From: Actinomycetota bacterium
GTDB taxonomy: Bacteria > Actinomycetota > Geothermincolia > Fen-727 > Anoxymicrobiaceae
Length of the DNA: 6,193 nt
Assembly (NCBI GenBank): GCA_018894655.1
Contig: JAHIPE010000249.1
Coordinates: 1 to 6,193, forward strand
Reading direction: 5' to 3'
Under the pieces are notes generated by a model that worked only from the letters and a program-made list of their open reading frames with translations, was not told the DNA's origin and did no database searches. The position numbers and the translations under genes were made by a program. This document shows positions 1 through 4,231 of this stretch, one piece after another (the first letter of the stretch is position 1; each line of letters opens with the position of its first letter).

Positions 1-167
1 AGAAGGGGACCGCCGCGGTAACCCGGGTCCTCATCGAGACAAGCGACGGGGAGAAGAACTGGGGCACTATAGGGGTCCACGAGAACATTATCGAGGCGAG
101 CTGGGAGGCGCTTGTGGACAGCATCGAGTTCGGCCTGATCCACAAGAGGAAGCAGCCGAGCGATTAA
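1..167 (+). CDS. cimA: Citramalate synthase, C-terminal end (partial)
   Basis: Only the last 54 codons are present; the first complete codon is at 3 and the gene enters from the left edge. The peptide starts KGTAAVTRVLIETSDG, continues with NWGTIGVHENIIEASWEAL and ends in a TAA at 165-167. This matches the C-terminal end of the LeuA-type regulatory domain in (R)-citramalate synthases, where a 'WGTVGVSENIIEASWQAL'-like tail is characteristic. The enzyme condenses pyruvate with acetyl-CoA to (R)-citramalate, the first step of the threonine-independent route to 2-oxobutyrate and isoleucine. The regulatory domain of the family senses the end product. The catalytic TIM barrel is outside the window, so a related 2-isopropylmalate or homocitrate synthase is not fully excluded, but the tail is much more CimA-like. 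The left arm of a long palindrome begins at the base after the stop codon. Confidence 0.85.
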   Translation, partial: KGTAAVTRVLIETSDGEKNWGTIGVHENIIEASWEALVDSIEFGLIHKRKQPSD

Positions 168-331
168 GTACCTCGTTCCATGGATACGGTTAAGCACCGA
201 GAGCGCCCCCGCGCCGCTCCGGCAAGGCGCGTGACCGAGGCGTATTCCTGTAGTACGCCGAGGGAGCGGAACGCAAGGAGGAGAGGACGGGAGCGGCGTT
301 CGAATGCCAGCGTATTTATGGAGCGGGGTAC
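168..331 (+). repeat. 164-bp imperfect palindrome between cimA and the FAH gene
   Basis: The arms 168-188 and 311-331 are inverted copies matching at 17 of 21 positions. The four differences are T opposite G (twice) and G opposite T (twice), so all 21 positions pair in a + strand RNA, while a - strand RNA would have four A-C mismatches. Further in, pairing is patchy. The apex is a short hairpin with a 6-bp stem (GGCGTA at 239-244, TACGCC at 254-259). Both the outer arms and the apex are centred near 249. The ends carry GTAC, and a flanking TA could be a target duplication, as in a MITE. There is no T-run, so it is not an ordinary intrinsic terminator. It could be a structured leader of the downstream gene, an mRNA-stabilising fold or a small inverted-repeat element. 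Short ORFs in it are low complexity and not credible. Confidence 0.6.
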
Positions 332-349
332 TAGGGCGGGGGTGCAGGA

Positions 350-1114
350 GTGCGGCTGGTAAGGTTCCGGTCCGGTGGCCGCGACGGCTTCGGGGTCCAT
401 AGGGGTGAGTTCATCCAGCCGATATCCTGGGAGCCGTTCGAGGAGGTCGCAGACGACCTCGAGGAGATTGAAACCGGGGCGGCGCGGCTGCTCGCGCCGG
501 TCGTGCCCACCAAGATCGTGGGCGTCGGGCTGAACTACACCGACCACGCCGGGGAGTTGGGCATGGAGATACCCGGCGAGCCTATCCTGTTCCTCAAGGC
601 GGCGGACACGTTGCTCCCGCCCGGCGGGAGCGTTATCTATCCCTCCCAGTCTGAGAGGGTCGATTACGAGGCGGAACTCGCGGTGGTGATAGGGGAGAGG
701 ACGCGGTCGGTTGAGCCCGAGGAGGCGTTGGACCACGTCCTCGGGTACACCTGCGGGCTCGACATCACGGCTAGGGACCTTCAGGTGGCAGACGGGCAGT
801 GGACCAGGGCCAAGTGCTTCGATACGTTCTGCCCGCTGGGGCCGTGGGTGGAAACGGAGTTGGACCCGGGTGGCCTGGCCATCGAACTGCGATTGAACGG
901 CGAGGTCCGGCAGTCCTCCAGCACGTCGAGGATGATCTTCGATGTGCCGTTCCTCGTCTCTTTCATCTCCTCGGTCATGACCCTCAACCCGGGGGATGTC
1001 ATCATGACCGGGACGCCGCCCGGTGTGGGCGAGGTATCACCCGGCGACGAAATCGAGGTATCCATCGAGGGCATAGGGACGCTTGGGTGTTCCGTGAGCG
1101 CCCCGGGAGAGTAG
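350..1114 (+). CDS. Fumarylacetoacetate hydrolase (FAH) family protein
   Basis: A 254-residue protein of usual length for the FAH/FAHD1 superfamily. After a short N-terminal domain (1-50) comes the catalytic fold, opening with KIVGVGLNYTDHAGELG (55-71). The metal ligands of the family are visible: E107 and E109 in DYEAEL, and D138 in GLDITARDLQ. K155 sits in the AKCFDTFCPLGPW block, and TGTPPGVG at 220-227 is the family's C-terminal signature. Members use Mg2+ or Mn2+ to cleave or isomerise C-C bonds in 2-oxo acids (acylpyruvate hydrolase, oxaloacetate decarboxylase, hydroxyheptadienedioate isomerase); the exact substrate cannot be read from sequence. The GTG at 350 is chosen because the protein begins in the family style (MRLVRFRSGG), an in-frame stop lies at 332-334 and no other start comes before residue 72. 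Upstream is a G-rich stretch rather than a well-spaced Shine-Dalgarno. It is probably cotranscribed with the membrane gene 4 bp downstream. Confidence 0.92.
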   Translation: MRLVRFRSGGRDGFGVHRGEFIQPISWEPFEEVADDLEEIETGAARLLAPVVPTKIVGVGLNYTDHAGELGMEIPGEPILFLKAADTLLPPGGSVIYPSQSERVDYEAELAVVIGERTRSVEPEEALDHVLGYTCGLDITARDLQVADGQWTRAKCFDTFCPLGPWVETELDPGGLAIELRLNGEVRQSSSTSRMIFDVPFLVSFISSVMTLNPGDVIMTGTPPGVGEVSPGDEIEVSIEGIGTLGCSVSAPGE

Positions 1115-1118
1115 GCCG

Positions 1119-2072
1119 GTGCAGACCGACGGGTTCGAGATCATGAAGAGGGCCTGGCTGTACGTCAGGCGGAACCGTTTCCTCTGGCCGTACGCTTTCT
1201 TCATCGCCCTGGCGGGGGTCGGACCCCAGGGCTTCAGCCTCTGGGCGCAAAGCCCGATTCCCAGGGGGCTGACCGGCTACAGCCCAATACACCAGATAGG
1301 CGCTCGCGTCACCGATTTCGCCCATAACAACTGGCTGTTCTGGGCGATATTCATTGCCGCCGGCATCGTGGTGGGCCTGGTAGTGGTGGCGGTGGGGTCG
1401 TTCGCGCAGGTGGCGGCAATAGGCGGGGTCGCCGAGATAGAAGCGGGGGGCGAGGGTGGATTTGGCGAGGCGTTTCGCTGGGGGCGGGACCACTTCTGGC
1501 GGTACCTGGTCCTGGTGCTCGCATATATCGTCGTGCTCGCCCTGGTGGCCGTGCCGTCACTGGTTTTCTGGTGGTCGCTGGGGAATAGGGATGGCGGGTT
1601 TTTCTTCCCCTGCGCCGGAGGGTTGCTCCTCGGCGCGGGGTTCATAGCGGTTTCGATACTGGCTTCCATCATGCTGGAACTCTCGGGGCGCTTCCTGGTG
1701 CTGGAGGGCAGAGGGGTACTCGAATCAGTGCGGATGGCCGGGATACTGATAAAGGATTTCTACAGGGACGTGCTCATCGCCTGGTTATACGTTGTCGTGG
1801 TAACCCTTGTCGGGGTCTTCGCGATGGCAATGCTGATAGCGATACTGGGTTCGCCTCTCTCCTGGCTCTTTACCGTGGCCAACCGGCACCACAACGGCTT
1901 CCTGATCGCTCTAAGTATGCTCGCTTTTCTGGTTGCATGGGCCCTCGCCGCCGCGCTCTCCGGCGTGTTCGCCATAACAGCCAGCGCGATATGGACGATA
2001 CTGTTCGTCGAGTTAGAGCCGGACGCCCTCCCCGCATCAGGAGGCGCGGCTCTGTTCACCCCATCAACTTGA
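1119..2072 (+). CDS. Six-helix integral membrane protein of unknown function
   Basis: The 317-residue product has no signal peptide. It starts with a short basic segment (KRAWLYVRRNRFLWPY, residues 10-25) typical of a cytoplasmic N-terminus entering helix 1. Six hydrophobic segments are visible at about 21-37, 72-94, 129-152, 165-187, 218-243 and 260-297. Between helices 4 and 5 lies GRFLVLEGRGVLESVRMAG (190-208), which resembles the amphipathic 'vvlE..gv..Sl..g' element of bacterial multi-pass proteins related to the glycerophosphodiester-phosphodiesterase membrane domain and similar DUF families; this is a resemblance, not an assignment. The GTG start at 1119 is supported by GGAGAG at 1106-1111 inside the preceding gene, with 7-nt spacing; ATG 1143 (residue 9) is an alternative. 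The 4-bp gap suggests translational coupling to the FAH gene. The stop codon is the first triplet of a 45-bp repeat, so the C-terminus may have been altered when repeats arrived. Confidence 0.8.
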   Translation: MQTDGFEIMKRAWLYVRRNRFLWPYAFFIALAGVGPQGFSLWAQSPIPRGLTGYSPIHQIGARVTDFAHNNWLFWAIFIAAGIVVGLVVVAVGSFAQVAAIGGVAEIEAGGEGGFGEAFRWGRDHFWRYLVLVLAYIVVLALVAVPSLVFWWSLGNRDGGFFFPCAGGLLLGAGFIAVSILASIMLELSGRFLVLEGRGVLESVRMAGILIKDFYRDVLIAWLYVVVVTLVGVFAMAMLIAILGSPLSWLFTVANRHHNGFLIALSMLAFLVAWALAAALSGVFAITASAIWTILFVELEPDALPASGGAALFTPST

Positions 2073-2249
2073 GCCGCGTCTCTCAGGCGCGTCTCCGTTC
2101 AACACCGGGCCGATTGAGCCGCGTCTCTCAGGCGCGTCTCCGTTCGACACTGGGCGGCCTGAGCCGCGTCTCTCAGGCGCGTCTCCGTTCGACACTGGGC
2201 GGCCTGAGCCGCGTCTCTCAGGCGCGTCTCCGTTCGACACTGGGCGGCC
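2070..2249 (+). repeat. Four tandem 45-bp repeats
   Basis: Units lie at 2070-2114, 2115-2159, 2160-2204 and 2205-2249. Each starts TGAGCCGCGTCTCTCAGG. Units 2-4 are identical; unit 1 differs only near its end (CAACACCGGGCCGAT instead of CGACACTGGGCGGCC). From unit 3 onward each start makes a small stem-loop, CCTGAG and CTCAGG with an 8-nt loop (for example 2158-2163 with 2172-2177). The first TGA is the stop codon of the membrane protein gene. Because 45 is divisible by three, another frame stays open through the array, which creates a false repetitive peptide. No function can be assigned; it resembles intergenic repeat families that spread by tandem duplication. Confidence 0.95.
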
Positions 2250-2323
2250 TTCCCGACCGCCCTAAAACGAGAGGAAGCGAGCGGCCTTCCCGACCGCCCT
2301 AAAACGAGAGGAAGCGGGCGGCC
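2250..2323 (+). repeat. Two tandem 37-bp repeats following the 45-bp array
   Basis: Units at 2250-2286 and 2287-2323 begin TTCCCGACCGCCCTAAAACG and differ at one base (A or G in the GCGRGCGGCC end). They join the 45-bp array without a gap and share its GCGGCC junction. Inside the second unit CCGCCC (2294-2299) can pair with GGGCGG (2316-2321). The CCGCCC of the first unit (2257-2262) can instead pair with GGGCGG of the last 45-bp unit (2242-2247), so alternative folds compete. Confidence 0.9.
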
Positions 2324-2342
2324 TGAGAGGCGCCCTCAGGGC
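2321..2342 (+). other. GC-rich stem-loop closing the repeat region
   Basis: CCTGAG (2322-2327) and CTCAGG (2335-2340) form a perfect 6-bp stem with a 7-nt GC-rich loop, followed by a run of G rather than T. It could stop 3' exonucleases or slow polymerase at the end of the FAH/membrane operon. Without a T-tract it does not qualify as a standard intrinsic terminator. It reuses the same hexamer stem as the 45-bp repeats. Confidence 0.4.
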
Positions 2343-2464
2343 GGGGGGGCTCCGCGCTCCGGGCTACGGGCCCAGTTTCAGATAGGTGAGACAAGCGGCG
2401 CTACGGTGAGCAAACGGTTCATGAGCAAACGCACATAAACAAATCCAAGGATCCACATCTAAGC
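2343..2464. other. Non-coding transition into lower-GC DNA
   Basis: No convincing gene. It holds one short direct repeat, TGAGCAAACG at 2407-2416 and 2422-2431 (15-bp period). Base composition falls sharply here, from the GC-rich repeats to AT-richer sequence just before the broken tRNA copy, marking the start of the accessory segment. Confidence 0.5.
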
Positions 2465-2542
2465 TGGTAGCGCATAGGAGATTTGAACCCCTGTTACCGC
2501 CTTGAGAGGGCGGCGTCCTGAACCAGGCCAGACCCCACCTCG
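2465..2542 (-). pseudogene. Broken tRNA-Glu(CTC) copy, candidate attachment-site duplicate
   Basis: Bases 2465-2533 match 65 of 69 bases of the intact tRNA-Glu at 3493-3561, with one mismatch over the 55 bp from the CCA end through the anticodon arm and three in the D-arm part. The anticodon stem-loop (CTC), T-arm and CCA are intact. The 5' acceptor strand is replaced: the positions that should read GGCGCAT read CGAGGTG, leaving only two of seven acceptor pairs, and the conserved T8 is lost. It should therefore not make a functional tRNA. Position and orientation, 3' of the intact gene with the similarity ending exactly at CCA, are those expected of the displaced 3' end of a tRNA used as an integration site. 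A decayed tandem tRNA duplicate is the alternative. Confidence 0.8.
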
Positions 2543-2575
2543 ATTTGTCCCTATCTGATAAGGCGGAAACTCAGG

Positions 2576-2929
2576 CTAGAAAGGCAACTCAAGCAATGCG
2601 CTGATAATCTCCTCAGCCCTACGCATATTCACTTCGCTAACGGTTCTCAACGGTTTAATAAGACGTTCAGTGGAAACGCTTTTAACCTGTTCACACATAA
2701 TGGAACTGTCGTACTTCAGCCCACCCTCAGGTTGCTTGAGGGGGACGTGGGAAGCAAAAGGACGAATGGCTGTGGTAATAGGGGCAATAACGACCAAACC
2801 AGAATTGCTTCGGTTATTAAAGTCGTTGCTGGACAGGATAAGGGCTGGTCTTTTTCCTGCCTGTTCCCTGCCGACGGTTTGTTCGTCAAGAGACACCAGC
2901 CAAACCTGTCGCCTGTATATGAGGTTCAA
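2576..2929 (-). CDS. mazF: MazF/PemK-family endoribonuclease toxin
   Basis: 117 residues, the usual length. The order of family motifs is complete: a VWLVSL first strand (9-14), GREQAGKRPALIL (20-32) with the conserved R27, SGLVVIAPITT (43-53) with the conserved threonine at 52 or 53, SHVPL (60-64), the EGGLKYDSSIMCEQVKSV block (68-85) and a C-terminal helix. MazF toxins cut single-stranded mRNA, sometimes tRNA or rRNA, at short specific sequences and arrest growth until their antitoxin is restored; the cut site here is unknown. The start is TTG at 2929-2927, overlapping the antitoxin's TGA as TTGA; GGAGGGG (2932-2938) lies just upstream inside the antitoxin gene. The start agrees with the family, whose first strand begins after about five residues. 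All key residues are present, so it looks active. Confidence 0.93.
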   Translation of the reverse strand: MNLIYRRQVWLVSLDEQTVGREQAGKRPALILSSNDFNNRSNSGLVVIAPITTAIRPFASHVPLKQPEGGLKYDSSIMCEQVKSVSTERLIKPLRTVSEVNMRRAEEIISALLELPF

Positions 2930-3177
2930 TACCCCTCCATGCCGTCAGTGAGGGTCACGTCCCAAGCCTTAAATTCTTCGTTATATTCCTTTGAGGCAAC
3001 GGGGTCGGAACGCAATTGCTGGAAGTCCTCACAGATAGCGTCTATCAGGGCTTTCCTTCGCAGTTCTTTAAGAGCCCTTGAAACTACTTGCGACTGTGGA
3101 ATTCCGAGTTGTTCCGATAGTTCCTTTAGTCGCTGCTTGTCGACTTCAGGAATACGGACTGTTGCTGTTTGTCCCAT
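2926..3177 (-). CDS. Ribbon-helix-helix antitoxin of the MazF toxin
   Basis: 83 residues starting at ATG 3177. This start is preferred over the longer frame (ATG 3225) because a strong GGGAGG lies at 3187-3192, nine bases upstream, and because residues 1-45 then begin with a classic RHH DNA-binding fold: TATVRIPEVDKQRLKELSEQ followed by LGIPQSQVVSRALKEL. The acidic, aromatic C-terminus, including EFKAWDVTLTDGMEGY, is typical of the toxin-wrapping tail of this antitoxin type. It should bind and block MazF and, as a dimer or in complex with it, repress the operon promoter. It precedes the toxin, and the 4-bp overlap makes toxin synthesis depend on antitoxin translation. Sequence type is RHH rather than the AbrB fold of classical E. 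coli MazE. Confidence 0.88.
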   Translation of the reverse strand: MGQTATVRIPEVDKQRLKELSEQLGIPQSQVVSRALKELRRKALIDAICEDFQQLRSDPVASKEYNEEFKAWDVTLTDGMEGY

Positions 3178-3186
3178 TTTTACTGA

Positions 3187-3233
3187 CCTCCCTTCGTATA
3201 GGGAAATGGTAGCAGGTGTGGACAATTATAGCA
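3187..3233 (-). promoter_or_regulatory. Promoter and Shine-Dalgarno of the toxin-antitoxin operon
   Basis: On the - strand TGCTATAAT (3233-3225) is a perfect extended -10 element. No good -35 is seen, which fits extended -10 promoters. Transcription would start near 3218, giving a leader of about 40 nt with GGGAGG at 3192-3187. The 8-bp palindrome CATATATG at 3235-3242 abuts the upstream side of the -10 and is a candidate operator for the RHH antitoxin. Confidence 0.6.
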
Positions 3234-3293
3234 ACATATATGGCGATACAGATTCTCGGCAGGTCGTCGGGAACTTGATTGGAGAAAAGTAAG

Positions 3294-3419
3294 ATGATGA
3301 CGGAAAAAATAGAAAAACAGGAAAAACGGTGTGAAGAGGTCTTTTGTGGCACCTTTTGTTGCCACGTTAATCACCCTGTCTGTGGCTTCGGCATAGTGCT
3401 CCGCTCATGCGCGCGGTGA
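3294..3419 (+). CDS. Possible tiny cysteine-rich peptide (doubtful)
   Basis: An ATG at 3294 with GGAG at 3281-3284 (nine bases upstream) opens a 41-codon frame ending in TGA at 3417-3419. The first half is highly charged (TEKIEKQEKR); the second contains six cysteines (13, 18, 22, 23, 30, 39) and two histidines, suggestive of a small metal-binding peptide. It is divergent from the toxin-antitoxin operon. No family is recognised, codon use cannot be judged at this length and a chance ORF is quite possible. A hairpin (GTGGCA 3346-3351, TGCCAC 3360-3365) lies inside it. Confidence 0.2.
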   Translation: MMTEKIEKQEKRCEEVFCGTFCCHVNHPVCGFGIVLRSCAR

Positions 3420-3452
3420 CCCCATACGCGAGTGAAATCCATGGCGTCAGCG

Positions 3453-3494
3453 CATTCGAAAAGAACGCGATTAGATAGGGTCATGTTTCGAATG
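3453..3494. repeat. Perfect 9-bp inverted repeat touching the tRNA 3' end
   Basis: CATTCGAAA at 3453-3461 and TTTCGAATG at 3486-3494 are perfect inverted copies 24 bp apart. The right arm overlaps the CCA end of tRNA-Glu, so in the - strand transcript the trailer would fold directly behind the mature tRNA. The left arm is part of GCGCATTCG (3450-3458), which equals the tRNA's own 5' acceptor sequence. It may be a trailer hairpin or a recombinase-type site. Confidence 0.5.
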
Positions 3495-3570
3495 GTAGCG
3501 CATAGGGGATTTGAACCCCTGTTACCGCCTTGAGAGGGCGGCGTCCTAGACCAGGCTAGACGAATGCGCC
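3493..3570 (-). tRNA. tRNA-Glu (anticodon CTC), CCA encoded
   Basis: Read on the - strand from 3570: acceptor GGCGCAT pairs with ATGCGCT (all seven positions, with G1-U72 as wobble), then a D-arm with the conserved GG. The anticodon stem CCGCC/GGCGG carries loop CTCTCAA, giving anticodon CTC (reads GAG), followed by variable bases. The T-arm is AGGGG/CCCCT with loop TTCAAAT, then discriminator A and encoded CCA at 3495-3493. The ACAGGGGTTCAAATCCCCT stretch and the anticodon arm are typical of bacterial tRNA-Glu. The first pair being G-U is somewhat unusual. Confidence 0.95.
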
Positions 3571-3843
3571 ATGCTCAATAAAACAACTATTCAAGCGCTT
3601 TCAGAAACCATGGCAAGCCTCATCCATGTTACTTTAAATGCCTCAGTCCCGATATACGCCTGACTTTTCTGGATTCTACCAGTCTCACTGCGCTTGATAA
3701 AGGGCATCGAACAAATCCGACAGGCTTGGAAAGCTCTCCCTTTGTTGTTGTTGTCTTCGTGCTTACAAGCATTTATCATACCAAAGCATTTGCGTGCATG
3801 TAATAGGCGGGCGGGCAGTGCAAATACTATTCCGTTGAGTTCA
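3571..3843. other. Lower-GC intergenic stretch without a recognisable gene
   Basis: Frames open through this region on both strands, but their products show no family motif, no good ribosome binding site and no compositional coherence. No antitoxin remnant could be recognised ahead of the mazF pseudogene. It probably consists of decayed accessory DNA and the upstream region of tRNA-Glu. Confidence 0.4.
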
Positions 3844-4194
3844 CTGCGTGTGGGTGATATCCCTGAATTCTGTCGGGTTGACTTGACCGCTGCCACTCCC
3901 TCAGATTGGGGAGGAACGAGCGAAACAATTACCAGGCTGAACTTCCAATAGATGTTTTTCTGCAGACTTCCGGTACTTCTATGTACCGCATTACCATCAT
4001 AAGAGCGGGTTCCATATCATATTCCGGTTCAAGCAGGTGAGGGCCAACTAGATAAACCAAATTTAATTATGTGCGACCAGATTAAGTGCACAAGTTGCCA
4101 CAGATTGAAAAAGCCCCTCGGTTATATATCCAACCAAGTTATGAGCGACATTGAGAATATGGTCAAGAGGCTCCTTGACATCGATTTACCCTAG
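3844..4194 (+). pseudogene. Frameshifted second MazF/PemK-type toxin gene
   Basis: Three pieces in two frames follow the MazF order. Piece one (3844 to about 3925) reads LRVGDI, then RVDLTAATPSDWGG, like the first strand and loop of MazF. Piece two, shifted by one, reads IDVFLQTSGTSMYRITIIR (about 3948-4005), matching the 'NDVFN.tSGTvmvapITt.IR' region. Piece three returns to the first frame (4006-4194): VPYHIPVQAGEGQLDKPN, then LIMCDQIKCTSCHRLKKPLG, then a C-terminal helix ending VKRLLDIDLP, matching the 'fHvPv..geGGL..ps.ilcDQir....rL.k.lG' half very well. Frameshifts fall near 3930 and 4003, and a TAA is at 4000-4002 in the final frame. The catalytic middle is out of frame, so it is presumably dead. 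It differs greatly from the intact toxin at 2576-2929 and is therefore not a duplicate of it. Piece three is the securest, piece one the weakest; no antitoxin is seen. Confidence 0.7.
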
Positions 4195-4231
4195 CCTCGA
4201 TTCCCACGTGACATGATATCCTGCGGCGCTT

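Larger units (their letters stand above)
2465..3570. mobile_element. Candidate tRNA-Glu-bounded mini-island carrying a toxin-antitoxin pair
   Basis: The segment between the broken tRNA-Glu copy (2465-2533) and the intact tRNA-Glu (3493-3570) is bounded by 69-bp direct repeats. It is lower in GC than the flanking core genes and contains only the RHH-MazF operon and possibly a tiny ORF. This is the geometry left by tyrosine-recombinase integration at a tRNA 3' end. No integrase is present, so it would be a decayed or non-autonomous element. The broad similarity reaching into the D-arm also allows a tRNA duplication followed by gene insertion. Confidence 0.4.

Noticed and set aside
164..736. A long - strand frame opposite the FAH gene and palindrome
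   Set aside because: Antisense shadow of a well-supported FAH coding frame in high-GC DNA; no domain is recognised.
1937..2302. A + strand frame encoding a 15-residue repetitive peptide
   Set aside because: It overlaps the membrane gene in another frame and stays open only because 45-bp repeats are a multiple of three; it has no start context or family.
2070..2323. The repeat block as a CRISPR array
   Set aside because: Repeats are directly tandem with no variable spacers of constant length, and no cas genes are present.
2670..3292. Two + strand frames (2670-2951 and 2732-3292) opposite the toxin-antitoxin genes
   Set aside because: They are antisense to two genes with clear family motifs, and their products look like nothing known.
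3346..3365. GTGGCA/TGCCAC hairpin as an intrinsic terminator
   Set aside because: Only a 6-bp stem with no T-run on the 3' side in either direction.
3146..3374. Two overlapping - strand frames upstream of the antitoxin
   Set aside because: Phenylalanine-rich translation of AT-rich promoter DNA; they overlap the extended -10 promoter and the antitoxin start.
3591..3896. A 101-codon - strand frame upstream of tRNA-Glu
   Set aside because: Its start lies inside the mazF pseudogene on the opposite strand, the protein has no recognisable motif and no clear ribosome binding site is present.
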